From Cricetomys ansorgei (Eukaryota; Chordata; Mammalia; Rodentia; Nesomyidae): a DNA stretch of 64,000 nt. Where the stretch lies: NCBI GenBank assembly GCA_026225945.1, contig JAMJFZ010000679.1, forward strand, positions 62,001 through 126,000, given 5' to 3'. Below, piece after piece: positions 32,794 to 43,247 of this stretch. Both the position numbers and the translations under genes were made by a program. Every line of letters starts with the position of its first letter. Position 1 is the first letter of the stretch. Under the pieces are notes generated by a model. It saw nothing but the letters and a program-made list of their open reading frames with translations, did no database searches and had not been told where the DNA came from.

Positions 32794-32875
32794 TAGAGCT
32801 GTAGCTCAATGGCAGCGCACTTGTTTACCATGTGCGTTCCTGGGTTCCTGGGTTCGATCGCTAGCACCAAAACGA
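32794..32875 (+). mobile_element. ID-type SINE (tRNA-like)
   Basis: 'gagctgtagctcaatggcag' contains an A-box-like motif and 'gggttcgatcgctagcacc' a B-box-like motif at tRNA spacing. The stem pairings are poor and a 'gttcctgg' duplication breaks the T-arm side, so it is an ID SINE rather than a tRNA gene. Confidence 0.7.
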
Positions 32876-32936
32876 TTTTTAATGCATGTGTAGCCAAGTC
32901 ATTATTCAAGTTTACTTAAGTGTTTATTTTCTTCTT

Positions 32937-33114
32937 TTAAAGATTTATTTATTTTATTTATATGAGCACCCTATCTGCATGTACACCTGCATAAGAAGAG
33001 GGCAAATCTGACCCCATAGATGGTGGTGACCCATCATGTGGGTGCTGGGAATTGAACTCAGGACTCTGGAAGAGCAATCAGTGCTCTTAACTGCTGAGCC
33101 ATCTCTCCAGCCCT
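32937..33114 (-). mobile_element. B2-type SINE, antisense
   Basis: 'gcaccctatctgcatgtaca', 'gtgctgggaattgaactcag' and 'ctgagccatctctccagccc' are the reverse complement of a well-preserved B2. Confidence 0.95.
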
Positions 33115-33429
33115 TAAGTGTTTATTTTCAGCAGATCAAATTCATTAAAATTTTTAAAAATCAACATATTCTAAAACAAAGCTTTGAAGAAAAAAAGTAT
33201 AAAATGATATCCTTGTGACAGTGAGGAAAATAGGAATTTGTTAAACAGAATTCAGAAAGCAGTAAATCAAGATGAAAAATTAGCAGACAACCTTTAAGAC
33301 TGTTATGAATCGGAGGGTCGACAATCGGCAATAAACCATGCACAAAGCAGGCTTGAGGCCTTAGGGCCAACCTGAGAGTCCCCTCCCCAAAGAAGAGAGT
33401 TTTAGTTTTCCATCAAATGCATCATTAAC

Positions 33430-33535
33430 AAGCTGGATATCAATGTACATTCCTGTAATTTAATATTCATGAGGCTGAGGCAGGAGAATCATGAATTTAA
33501 GCTAGCCCAATCTACAAAGTGAGACTCTGAAAAAA
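33430..33535 (+). mobile_element. B1/RSINE fragment
   Basis: 'gaggctgaggcaggagaatc' and 'gtgagactctgaaaaaaa' mark a sense element whose tail abuts an antisense B1. Confidence 0.65.
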
Positions 33536-33750
33536 AAACTTTTTTGAGACACAGTTTCTCTGTGGTAACTCTGGCTGTCCTGAAACTCACTCTGTAGACT
33601 AGGCTGGCCTTGAGATCACAGAGATCCACCTGCCTTTGCTTCCCAAGTGCTGGGATTAAAGGCATGTGCCACCATTGCCTGGCAAAAAACAAAAAAAAAA
33701 AAAAGAAAAAAAGAAAAAGAAAAAGAAGAAAGAAAAAAGAAAAAAATCTA
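33536..33750 (-). mobile_element. B1 SINE, antisense, with A/G-rich flank
   Basis: 'gagacacagtttctctgtgg' to 'gtgccaccattgcctggc' is a full antisense B1. An A-rich, AAAG-containing tract (33684-33747) follows on its head side, so it is not this B1's own tail. Confidence 0.92.
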
Positions 33751-33844
33751 AAAATGTAAATACAAGCCAAATTCACAATACATTTATCCAAAGAATTTAT
33801 ATATAAGATATATACTTCAATTAATAAAAATCTACAAATCAGGA

Positions 33845-34018
33845 CTGTTGAGATGGCCTAGTAGGTAAAGGCCCTTAACACTCAAATATGTTTATCTGAG
33901 TTCAATACCTGACCCCACAGTGGAAAGAGAGAACCAGCTCTTCAAGTCTGGCTCTTACCTCTAAACATATGATATGGCATACGTGCCCCCCAAACACACT
34001 TATCATGCACACACACTA
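33845..34018 (+). mobile_element. ID/B4-type tRNA-derived SINE
   Basis: 'gttgagatggcctagtaggt', 'gtggaaagagagaaccagc' and a CA-rich 3' end. Confidence 0.78.
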
Positions 34019-34039
34019 ATAATTGATCAATTAATTATT

Positions 34040-34106
34040 AATTACTTTTTACAATCTATAAGTCAATAAGAAGAGCAATGAAAGCCCAATTAGAAATTTG
34101 GCAAGC
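34040..34106 (+). mobile_element. L1 ORF2 fragment, left part
   Basis: 'caataagaagagcaatgaaa' and 'cccaattagaaatttggcaa' match the L1 ORF2 segment before the B1 at 34107. The match resumes after it. Confidence 0.6.
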
Positions 34107-34262
34107 CAGGCAGTGGTGGTGCACACCTTTAATCCCAACACTCAGGAGGTAGAGGCAAGCAGATCTGAGCTCAAGGTCAGCCTGGTCTACAGAGCGGGTT
34201 CCAGGACAGCCGGGCTACACAGAGAAACCCTATTTTGAAAAACAAAACAAAACAAAACAAAA
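34107..34262 (+). mobile_element. B1 SINE inserted in L1
   Basis: Well-preserved sense B1 with an (AAAAC)n tail (34238-34262). L1-like sequence lies on both sides. Confidence 0.93.
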
Positions 34263-34324
34263 GTTATTATAATCAGGTCTTTCAGAAAAGACTATATCCA
34301 AGTGGCCAATATATTTATGCAATA

Positions 34325-34520
34325 TTTATGACCCCTGAGTCATAATGGAAACTCAAATTCTAACCTCAGGGTATAACTACTTCATACCAAACAGAATGGC
34401 TAGAATTTTAAAGAGTGACAGCATCAAATGTTGGTAAAGATGTGGTGAAACAAGGAGATCCTCACAGTGCTGACAGTGCATGGGGTACCACCATTGATAA
34501 GCAGTATCTGCTAAAGCTTT
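34325..34520 (+). mobile_element. L1 ORF2 fragment, right part
   Basis: 'acttcataccaaacagaatg', 'gcatcaaatgttggtaaag' and 'gatgtggtgaaacaagg' match L1 ORF2 downstream of the left part. Confidence 0.75.
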
Positions 34521-34524
34521 GTCC

Positions 34525-34960
34525 TTTGTGGGAGATTCTTCATTGCCAACATGACTGCATTGAGAACAGTTTACAAGAATAAAAAAAAAATCACACCTAT
34601 GGTGTGTTTGTGAGAATGCCCCCAGAAAGGATTGACTAAGGAGGAATGACCTACCCTGAATGTGGGTGATACCACACGATAGGCTGCATGGAAGAAATAA
34701 AAGGGGGGGGAATGGAGATAATATCTATTTATCTATCTGTCTATTTCTCTATCTCTCTTTCTGCTTAAGGTATGCCATGAGCTGAGTAGTCTCTGCCATG
34801 TGCTCCTATCATTTACTGCCACATCACAGGCCCAAAAAATCCACGGATCCCAAGAATATGGAGTGAAACCTCAGAAACCATGAGCCAAAATAATAATTCC
34901 TGCTTTCAATAGATCTCTCAGGTATTTGGTCACAGCAAAAGTAAAAATAACTAACACACG
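34525..34960 (+). mobile_element. ERVL/MaLR-type LTR, sense
   Basis: 'gagaatgcccccagaaagg', 'accctgaatgtgggtgatac', 'aaccatgagccaaaataata' and 'ggtatttggtcacagcaaaa' follow the LTR order. A TCTA/CTAT tract (34720-34762) has grown inside. Confidence 0.72.
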
Positions 34961-35104
34961 AACCAGCACCTAAGAAGTGGGGTCATATCTGTGGCCAAAA
35001 CTGAGTGGTTGTATTCTTTGACACTAGTTTGCAAGAGGAATTTGAAAAGATTAGAAGTGGGCTAAAGAAAGTCTAGGCTGTTACAAACAAGGATTACTGA
35101 GTGC
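34961..35104 (+). mobile_element. MaLR-internal-like sequence
   Basis: Directly after the LTR comes 'aagaagtggggtcatat' and 'ctgtggccaaaactgagtgg', which resembles the start of the internal region of these elements. Similar-looking sequence continues after the telomeric tract. Tentative. Confidence 0.4.
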
Positions 35105-35158
35105 GGGTTAGGGTTAGGGTTAGGGTTAGGGTTAGGGTTAGGGTTAGGGTTAGGGTTA
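35105..35158 (+). repeat. Interstitial telomeric repeat (GGGTTA)9
   Basis: A perfect 54-bp run of the vertebrate telomere hexamer with no substitutions, G-rich on the plus strand. It sits in non-telomeric, transposon-derived DNA far from a chromosome end (the window continues about 29 kb to the right and 35 kb to the left). Such short tracts are known from telomerase-associated repair of double-strand breaks in rodents. It could also form a G-quadruplex. Confidence 0.97.
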
Positions 35159-35219
35159 AAAGAACTAGAATGACAACAGAAATGTAGGTCATTGCCATTT
35201 CAAGGAGAAATGCCACCCA

Positions 35220-35440
35220 TCGACTCATGCATTTGAACACCTGGTCCCCAGTTGGTGATGCTCTTTAGGGGAAGACAGGGAGACTCAATGGAGAATATCA
35301 CTGGGGCCGGGCTTTGAAGGCCTGCTCACACTCTCTGCTTCCTGTGTGGCTGAGATAGGATGGCTCAGCTCTGCCAGCTGCCATGTCTCCTTGTCATTAT
35401 GGACTCCTGCTCTAGAACTGTAAGCCAAAAAAAAAATGTC
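35220..35440 (+). mobile_element. ERVL/MaLR-type LTR, sense
   Basis: 'ggtccccagttggtgatgc', 'gggccgggctttgaagg' and 'tctagaactgtaagccaaa' match the same LTR type seen at 24945. Confidence 0.65.
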
Positions 35441-35770
35441 CTTCTTCTGCTGCTGCTCTGTGATGAGAGAGTCGTGAAAGCAAGACTAAACTCGGGAACT
35501 AGGCTGGGAGGGAAGTCTACTCTAGAAGTGGTGAGACCTGCAGATCCCGAAGATCCACTTCTTCGGGCCCTGAAGTGGTGAGGTGCCAGGCCCAGAGTCC
35601 AGCAGAAGACTAAAAGTTTATGGGAACAACAGGAGGTCAGGCTGGGGTTTTACACTGGCATCAGAATGAAAATAAATGATCACCTCGTAAAGGTTAAGCC
35701 CCAAGTTCTCCGCAGCACTTCCTGGGGTGTTCCACATTCTCATAGAGAAAAGCAGGCAGCAAAGTGGGCC
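35441..35770. other. Unique sequence
   Basis: Nothing recognised. Confidence 0.4.
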
Positions 35771-35774
35771 CAGG

Positions 35775-35880
35775 CTGGGTATGGGGCTTAGTGGTACCCT
35801 ACTTGTCTAGCCAGTGCAGGACCCTTGATTCAATCCTAGCCCCATAAGATAAGTACCCAGCAAAGTAAATAAATGCCTAT
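35775..35880 (+). mobile_element. ID/B4 SINE head
   Basis: 'gctgggtatggggcttagtg' and 'ttgattcaatcctagcccc', with an A-rich tail. Confidence 0.6.
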
Positions 35881-36435
35881 TCCCCTAAAGACTGATAACA
35901 AGTGAGAGAAATGCTGTAACCAGGAACAAAAATGACTGCTAAGGAGGCACTGAAGAAGGCTTCTAAAGATGGAGGCAGGAAAGTCAATCACTATGATAGC
36001 ATCTCACTACTCCAGGGGTTCACACACTACACCAGGAGTTCACGGACCTGCAGGTCTTGACATCTAAGTTATACATCTGTAAGGCCACCCTCCCTTCCAT
36101 GTCTTCATGCTGTATCACCTCATTTGTCTGCATTGTTTGAATAGACTTTTAATTTCTTTTAATGTGATTCTCTGGCAAATCTATCAAAGCAAGAATCTAA
36201 TTTTAAGCACACTGCGACATCAGGCAGAGCAATGCATGCAACAGCCTACCCGGCCTCACCCACTCTCACACGACCCTTCCAATCTAATCCCCTCTCATTC
36301 ACCACTGGCTTGAGCATTCCAAACAGGCCTGAAATTATTTAAAGATAATAACTTCAAACTATAATGTGCACATGGGAATTGATTTTTATAGTGTGACTCT
36401 TTCTGCCTTTATGGGGCAGGCGGAACATCATAAAA
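35881..36435. other. Unique sequence with a ~20-bp direct repeat
   Basis: 'cactactccaggggttcac' and 'cactacaccaggagttcac' are adjacent near-copies at 36006-36043. Otherwise nothing is recognised. Confidence 0.5.
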
Positions 36436-36439
36436 ACAC

Positions 36440-36570
36440 AGCTGTGAACAGCAGGAGGGCACGTTCTAGTAATCCCAGCACTCCAGAAGCTAAGGCAGGA
36501 GGGTTGCTATTTTGAAGCCACCCTGAACTACATAATGAGACCCTGTCTCAACAAAATCAAATAAATAAGT
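36440..36570 (+). mobile_element. B1/RSINE-type SINE
   Basis: 'gtaatcccagcactccagaa', 'actacataatgagaccctg' and an A-rich tail. Confidence 0.75.
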
Positions 36571-36649
36571 TGTTGGAATCAAAGAAACATGCTGGAATCC
36601 TGGATCTGGCCCTGTCTCTGTGACAAAAGTGCCATACATAGCTGATCAA

Positions 36650-36925
36650 CTTAGAAAGAGTTGGTTTTTGGCTCACTGGTTCAGAGGTTTTCATCACGGC
36701 CAGTCAGCTCTATTGCTTTGGGGCCTGCGGTGAGGGCAGTGAGGGAGGCACTGGTCAAGCAAAACTGTTCATGTCTACCAACTTGGAAACAGAAAGAAAA
36801 GATGGGCCAGGGCCCCCAAACTGCCTTCAAGGGCAACTCTACCAATAACCACCCTCCTTCTACTAGACTTCTCCTCCTAAGCTTCTACCATCGGCAATAG
36901 CACCATGAGCTGGGGGCCAAGGCTC
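36650..36925 (-). mobile_element. MaLR-type LTR, antisense
   Basis: 'ggttcagaggttttcatcac', 'ccttcaagggcaactctacc' and 'gagctgggggccaaggc' match an antisense MaLR LTR body. Confidence 0.62.
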
Positions 36926-36957
36926 AAGGCATGAGCCTTTGTGAAGCAGAGAATAAC

Positions 36958-37060
36958 AGCCACCTACTAGCTGTCTGGCTTTGAGCAGGTTATATCTCAG
37001 TGCTGACCCTCAGATGGCTCCATCCACATATGGATACACTAATGCCTACCTCTATGTGGC
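36958..37060 (+). repeat. MIR fragment
   Basis: 'ctactagctgtctggctttg' is the sense MIR core; the 3' part is decayed. Confidence 0.55.
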
Positions 37061-37860
37061 ATACATTATTATAAAAATATCTCTTACATTCTAAGAGGCG
37101 AAATTTTGCTGGACCTCACAACCAGAGTTAATAACACACCTTGAGGTCACTTATGACTTAAGATCGGCATCCTGCTGAGTACTCAGCCTGTTTGTTTAGC
37201 CTGCCTTTAAGAGAACAATGTAACAGCCAGCCTTATTTACCTTGGGTCCCATGTAATCAAGTTTTACAACCCAAGCTAATGCATAGCTTTAATCTTAAAT
37301 TATATACTCATCCACGTCGGACCCATGAGTAATGCATGTTGTATGTGTATATTATGATAATAAACACTGGAAACAGCAAATAGATAAAAAACAGCCTTAT
37401 AAAACAAATATCCACTATAAATGTTGGAAGTGACATGGATAGAGACTGCTAAGTCTGTGCAGTGATATTCGTAGTACAGCCTGTTATCTGGGCCACCCAG
37501 GGAAGTTAGAGTCAGTAAGGTTTCATCCCCTGGAAAACTCTGCTAAAGATTCCTGTAAAGATGCCCTCATTTTTCCCCAGTATGGCACTTTCTGTACTGT
37601 TTAATAAACATAGAGAAAAGCCCTTTGTTCTGGGACACAGACACAGACACAAGGAGGGACAAGCAGCATTCATGCAGGCATGGAGATGGTGGGTGACACC
37701 AGGAGAAACGAGTAGAGAATTCGAATCTGGACTCACTCTTGGATAGATCACTCCAAGAGGAAATGCTTGACTGACACTTTCTGGCTACTCTAAGATTATT
37801 ACTAATGTGTTTAGACCTACACACCTCTAGGGATTACCACTAAGTTTAGACATGAAAACA
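37061..37860. other. Unique AT-rich sequence
   Basis: Nothing recognised. Confidence 0.4.
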
Positions 37861-37865
37861 TGCAT

Positions 37866-38235
37866 GTGTTACTGTGACAGAATATCCGACAAAAGCGACT
37901 GAAGGGAAGATGGGATTATTCTGCCTCATAGTTGTGGAATACAGTCCGCCAGTCAGGGACGCATGGTGGCAGAAGCTTGAGCAGCCAGTCACATTGATCA
38001 CATGGTGGCAGAATGAGCAGCCAGTCACATTGATCCCGGGCAGGAGCAGAGGGAGGCGAGTGTGCTAGACTTGCTTTCTCAGTTTTATTCCGTCTGGGAC
38101 CCACCCACAGGACGGAACAGCTTGCATTCCTGGTGGGTCACAGACATCCTCTGGTGTGTCTTCATAACAATCCTAAGTCCAGTCAAGCTGGCAGTCATGA
38201 TTAACCTTCCCAATAGGCTGAGCACTCAGCGAAGA
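37866..38235 (-). mobile_element. MaLR-type LTR, antisense, with internal 39-bp duplication
   Basis: 'gtgttactgtgacagaatat' opens the antisense LTR and 'gctggcagtcatgattaacc' lies near its end. A segment around 'catggtggcagaa...gcagccagtc' occurs twice (37962-37998 and 38001-38034), differing by a 3-nt indel. Confidence 0.62.
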
Positions 38236-38425
38236 GCAGTAAGCTGTGCAAGCATCAGGGTCAGAGTCTGGATCCCCAGAATCCAAGGAAAAGCTAGGCA
38301 GGCCTGGTGGCTGCCTCTAACACCAGTCCAAAAGGCAGAGACAGGAGACCAGGGGGCAGGCTGGCTCCCTACTATCCAAATTAGGAGTTCTGGGCTTAGC
38401 AAGAGAACCTGCCTCAATAAGTAAG
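38235..38425 (+). mobile_element. B4-type SINE
   Basis: 'ctggatccccagaatccaag', 'ggcctggtggctgcctc' and 'gaacctgcctcaataag' follow B4 order; the head is weak. Confidence 0.6.
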
Positions 38426-38606
38426 CTGGACAGCAATCAAACAAGATATCTGACATTAACTAGTCTTACACACATGCATACACATACACACATGTGCAAA
38501 CATGTGTAAATAAATAAATCTAGTTTTACACTCAGGGAGGGATCAGGAAGGATGCACAGGACCTCACTGTGCATTCTGAAACATCTAGCAACTCTAGAAT
38601 TTGCCG

Positions 38607-38684
38607 ATTTGTTGTTGTTGCTGCTGGTGGTGGTGGTGGTGGTGGTGGTGGTGGTGGGTGGTGGTGGTGGTGGTGGTGGCGGCT
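38607..38684. repeat. (GTT)n-(GGT)n microsatellite
   Basis: Sixteen or more GGT units with one extra G near 38656. The antisense reads as polyhistidine-like frames, which are not genes. Confidence 0.95.
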
Positions 38685-39610
38685 TTCATCTGTTTGTGTT
38701 TATCTTTAACTATGTAGCCAAGCAGACTTGAACTCACCATGCTGCTGCTCAGGTGGTGCAGGTGTGCACCCTCACGCAAGCCAACAGTACACTAAACTGC
38801 ACACTAATTACTTAACAAATACTCCTGGGATAGCTCACATGTGCTAGGTTCCACATAAAACAACAGGGATGTGATTGTGTTGACACAGAGTGACCTCAGC
38901 GCCTGTGAAGTCTGACACTGACAAGAGCCCCTTTCAGTCTCATAGGAACTGGGGAAGACAGCGTTCACGCGGTTCACCAGTTCATCGCCTGTACCCGCAG
39001 CTGCCTTCCTCACACTCCCTTGGAGATACTAGGGAGACAAAAGCAAGGAGCTACAATCCGGGAGCCAGAGATAAAGTCCACCATCCTCCTTCCGTCTCTT
39101 CCTGTCTCGTGACACATTAACATGGTCCTTCCCTGACAGCCCAGCCTGAGTCTCTCACTAGGCATATCTCAACACGGTGCATTTTACGGTATCTGAAGTC
39201 TTACTTGTTTTAAGGTACAAAAGTATTTTATTCATAAAATTTCAAGTCTAATTCTTATTTTGTCACCTAATTTTTTTTTTTTTTCTTACCAGTGCTGAAT
39301 CGAATGTAGACCTTGTCCATGCTGGAGAAGGGCTTGGCTCAGACACAGGACACAATCTTACTAATATGCAAAAAGCATCTCCACACAGCTCTAAAACTCA
39401 GACAAACCCAGTGTGACAATTTCTATCATAAACCTACTCTTCCCATTTTTACAGAATGCGGACCGGCTGAGTCAGTGGTCAGACAGGAAACAGAAACTCA
39501 GTTTCCTCACTTCCATGCCAGTGAACGGCTCGTCTACCTCTTGCTTCCTCTCTTTAAAGATCAAAAAGAAGCCTCTCCTCCACTGAAATGAGCAAAAAGA
39601 AAGAGGGAAG
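38685..39610. other. Unique sequence
   Basis: Nothing recognised. It contains a T run at 39272-39283. Confidence 0.4.
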
Positions 39611-39615
39611 GGACA

Positions 39616-39648
39616 GGAGGAGGAGGGAGGGAGGGAGGGAGGGAGGAA
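39616..39648. repeat. (GGGA)n tract
   Basis: Five or six GGGA units, with G-quadruplex potential on the plus strand. Confidence 0.9.
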
Positions 39649-40108
39649 AGCAGGCCCGTCTGTATCATTTACCGGGAGTTTGAATTATCTCACACAGCAT
39701 CCTGGTAAACTTCAGAGATTCAGTATCGGTTTATAAATCTCATTTTCGTAAGTGAAGACCTAGTAATCAAGATGAGACACCTGTCAGTCTAACTGTAATT
39801 TTAAGGTCACTAAAAATGTAGAAAATGGGAAGCAGAGTTAAGAGAAGACTATGATCACAAATAGGTAAGGGCGCATGCGCACAGAGACAGGCCTCGGGCA
39901 CTTCTGCAGCCATTATCTCCAAGGACCCGGATTGCCAATAGTTCTGCAGGTTTTGCAGGTTCCTGGATATTTGTAAATCCCTTTGGGGAGCATCTGTGCT
40001 TTTCACCTACTCACTAGCAGGTACTGTGCTTGGCGTTTTCGATGTACTATTTCTAATTTTAATTTTAGAACTAAGTATTACTATTTCCTTTTCAAAGCAA
40101 GGAGACTG
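39649..40108. other. Unique sequence
   Basis: Nothing recognised apart from old-repeat-like scraps. Confidence 0.4.
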
Positions 40109-40109
40109 G

Positions 40110-40340
40110 GGCCACAGCGAGATGGCTCACCGGACCAAAGCTCTAACCCTAACCCTAACCCTAACCTTGAGCCGGATCCCCTGGGGCCTACTAATTAGAA
40201 CACATGTGCGCGCACACACGTTGTTCTCTGACCTCCATACACTTGACACGGCATGCAGGTACCCACATACATGCACCCAAACACAAACTTGATGCATAAA
40301 AACACTTGTAAAATTGTTTTTAAAATAAATAAATGAAAGA
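40110..40340 (+). mobile_element. ID/B4-type SINE carrying telomeric hexamers
   Basis: 'cacagcgagatggctcaccg' is the SINE head, 'gttctctgacctccatacac' and the AAAT-rich end its tail. The part between head and 'ttgagccggatcccc' is replaced or interrupted by CCCTAA units. Confidence 0.7.
40143..40166 (-). repeat. Short interstitial telomeric tract
   Basis: CTAA, three perfect CCCTAA units and CC, 24 bp. C-rich on the plus strand, thus opposite in orientation to the tract at 35105. Confidence 0.92.
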
Positions 40341-40395
40341 AACTGCCAAGTGTGGTGGGATTACTTCTACTAAGTCCTTCTCCTGATGGTTCAGC

Positions 40396-40397
40396 AC

Positions 40398-40441
<44 letters not shown>

Positions 40442-40442
40442 C
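40396..40442. repeat. (AAT)n microsatellite
   Basis: About fifteen AAT units. Confidence 0.95.
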
Positions 40443-40500
40443 CTAGCATTCAGGAGAATTGCCACAAATGGAAGGCCAGTCTGAGCTACTTAGTAAGACC

Positions 40501-40516
40501 CTCTCTCCCTCCCTCC

Positions 40517-40564
<48 letters not shown>
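40501..40564. repeat. (CT)n / CCCT tract
   Basis: CCCT units grade into about 25 CT units. The purine strand continues GA-rich to about 40620. Confidence 0.95.
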
Positions 40565-40566
<2 letters not shown>

Positions 40567-40994
40567 GCACAGACAGGGGAGGGGAGAAAGAGGAGGGAAG
40601 GTGGGGGAAGAGAAACGAGGCTCCAGGAAAGTAAGGGACTTGTCCACTTGTGGTTTTCTCCCTTTCTGTTTCCCTCCCTTCTTTTCTTCTCCTCTTTCCC
40701 ATCCCACATCTGAAAGTGGGTACTAAGAGCCCAAGACTTGTTCAGCTTTTACACAGCAGTTAAAAATGTAGAAGGCACGCAAGAGAAAAGAAGGCCTTGA
40801 GAGTAAGTAAGTCATGGCCTGACCTGGAGTCAGGACACCTGGCCTGGAGAGGTTACCACTACAAGAAAGAAGAGGAGCCTGAGCCAGGCTGACAGTGGAG
40901 TAATAACACGGGAAACCCACAATCTAGCTTGATGGACACCAGCTCCAAGGTGAGGGTGTGTGCGTGTGCATGTATGAACAGTAGATATGTGCTG

Positions 40995-41302
40995 TCTTTT
41001 GGCTATTAAACCTCACCCAAAGACTAACATGCTAAAAGCCTGGAGAGGCTGTGGAACCATAGGGAGGAAGACTCAGTGGAAGTAAGTTTGGCAATGGAGA
41101 CATCCGCCCCCTCCCTGGATGCCAGAGGTTAGTAGACTTTACCCACAGCGTGTGCCATCATGATACATTGTGTGCTAACAAAGCCCAGAGTAATAAGGCC
41201 AGTGACAAGAACTGAAATCTCTACAGCTGTGGCCGAAATAGCCTTTCCTCCCATAAGGCGGTTTCCTCAGGTGTCCTGTCACAGTGACAGGAAGTTAACA
41301 GT
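40995..41302 (+). mobile_element. ERVL/MaLR-type LTR, sense
   Basis: 'ggctattaaacctcacccaa', 'gtgacaagaactgaaatc' and 'cctgtcacagtgacaggaag' are ordered as in a diverged MaLR LTR. Confidence 0.5.
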
Positions 41303-41366
41303 CTGTGATATATGGGTGTGCACACACATGTGTGCATAGACACAACTGCATATTTTAGAATCTTGA

Positions 41367-41392
41367 TGTTAATATCAATATTGATATTAACA
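41367..41392. repeat. Perfect 26-bp palindrome
   Basis: Thirteen bases (TGTTAATATCAAT) are followed without spacer by their exact reverse complement. The outer ends carry GTTAAT/ATTAAC half-sites. Confidence 0.95.
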
Positions 41393-41597
41393 ATGCTGAT
41401 TGCTAACATTCCAGTAATTATTAATATTTTGGTTAATCTTTAAATATTTGTATTTTAATTTTAAAGTCTGGGTTCCCCAGCCAAAGATCCTATCCCTGTA
41501 TCCTCAACAGGCCACATCTCACTAGGGAGGAGGTGAGAGAGCTGTCATTGTCTCTCTTTCCCTTACCCTACTTTCAGGAGGGTTGTTGTTCATTTTT

Positions 41598-41735
41598 AAG
41601 ACAGGGTCTCTCTATGTAGCCCTGGCTGTCCTGGAACTCGCTCTGTAGAACAGGCTGGCCTCAAACTCACAGATCCACCTGCCTCTGTCTATTGAGTGCT
41701 GGGATCAAAGGCATGCACCACCAGGCCTGGCTTTT
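41598..41735 (-). mobile_element. B1 SINE, antisense
   Basis: 'agacagggtctctctatgta' through 'ctggcctcaaactcacag' to 'caccaccaggcctggc'. Confidence 0.93.
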
Positions 41736-42385
41736 TATCCTACTTTTGAGGCATTAAGGCGAGTCCCTTTCTCCACCCCTCTCCTAGCCAGTTCCCAGAT
41801 TATCCCATTTATCCTGCAGCAGCAGGAGTCAGGTTCAATTTCTGCAAACCACCACCACCCCCTCAACTTGGAAAATTGATCCTAAATTTAAACAACGAAG
41901 CACAAAACTAAAAATGGCCCAGAGGAACAGGAATGCCTTGAATCAGGCTCTTGTTAAATTTCACAGGCACGAAGTCTCTCCCTCTCTCTCTAGCATACGT
42001 GATCAAATGATTCTTAGGTGATAATTTAAAAAGCCTCCAAGGTAGCAATTTGAAATAAAAGTGTTTTTAAGTGGCCGAGACAGAGGATGAGGACAAGACA
42101 GAAAAACAGAAAGAGGGAGGTGCTGACTCACGCAGGTGTGCGTAGGGATTTGCGAGCACCCTCCAGAGCCTACATCGTGCTGGCTATCCAGTCCTCTACT
42201 CTCTGATCAGCAAGTGGAAGAGTATAACATGTAAGAATCAGAAGGCCTGACGTGTGGTTCTGAGCCATCCGCAGCTCCCAAGGAACGTCCCCTCCCCAGT
42301 GACCTCATTCACAAAATAAGGCTGACTTTGATCAGTGACCCCGCACTTTGTCCTTGGCACTTTTCTAAAATACCTGACATCATCA
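41736..42385. other. Unique sequence
   Basis: Nothing recognised. Confidence 0.4.
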
Positions 42386-42387
42386 GG

Positions 42388-42532
42388 GAACGGTGGCTTG
42401 TCCTCGTCATCACAGCACTCGGGAGGCATGAGGGTGGCTGCAAGCTCACCTGGTGAACGTATCTGAGCTCTAGGCCGGTCAAAGCTACGTAGTGAAAACC
42501 TTCCTCAAAATTTAAATTTAAATTAAAAAAAG
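42388..42532 (+). mobile_element. B1/RSINE-type SINE, diverged
   Basis: 'cacagcactcgggaggcatg' and 'gagctctaggccggtcaaag', with an AAATTT-rich tail. Confidence 0.68.
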
Positions 42533-43245
42533 ACATTTACTATCAAAGGGTTCATTTTTACAATTTCTATTCAGGTGTATACCGTACGTACTGAAAAGTG
42601 AACAGATTACATGTTCAGCTCAGTGAGCTTCCACAAACTGACTGCACTTAACAGACTCGTAGTCAGGTAACTGACAGAACACTGCAGCCTCCAAGGCCGC
42701 CTTGCGTGGCATGCCTTCCATACCAGAAGTGGAGAGGGAAGCACATCAAAAGAGACTGAAAGAAAGTACCAGTTTGTTTCTTGGTCTAATTTTAATAGAA
42801 ATCATGAGAAACCTTTCCACGGTATCCACAACCACTGACAACACTTTCCAGTCACTTTCTGCTGTTAGGGACATGAGTAGGGCAGTTTACACTCCTGGAG
42901 ATTCAAGAACCACCTAATGTGCATCTATAACGAAAGGAGAGCCAGGTGCACATGTGCTCAAAGAATGAGCCGAATAAATGACCAGACATGGCAGGAAGCT
43001 CCTGCGTCCGATTAACACAACACACAGCCTTGCAACTGGAGAAGAAACCAAAAGGCATGCATGCTGGGTAGTGGACAAAGTTTAGATCCAGTCTATAAAA
43101 CAACTTATAACTTGACCACTTAAACCTTTGAACCCTAGAGCTATATACGATGTCTATGCACCAATAAAAGCTCAATTTTTTTAATCATTTAAGTGCTGAT
43201 TAAAACATCTGCCAGCCCAGGTTTTTGTTAATGGTTTGGCTTTGT
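42533..43245. other. Unique sequence
   Basis: Nothing recognised. Confidence 0.4.
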
Positions 43246-43247
43246 TT

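Noticed and set aside
32794..32875. Possible tRNA gene
   Set aside because: A- and B-box-like motifs are present, but the arms do not fold well and the sequence matches an ID SINE.
38594..38779. His-rich frame
   Set aside because: Antisense translation of the (GGT)n microsatellite.
40352..40726. 124-residue frame with Asn and Ser/Leu runs, and overlapping Arg/Glu-repeat frames on minus
   Set aside because: Produced by the (AAT)n and (CT)n microsatellites.
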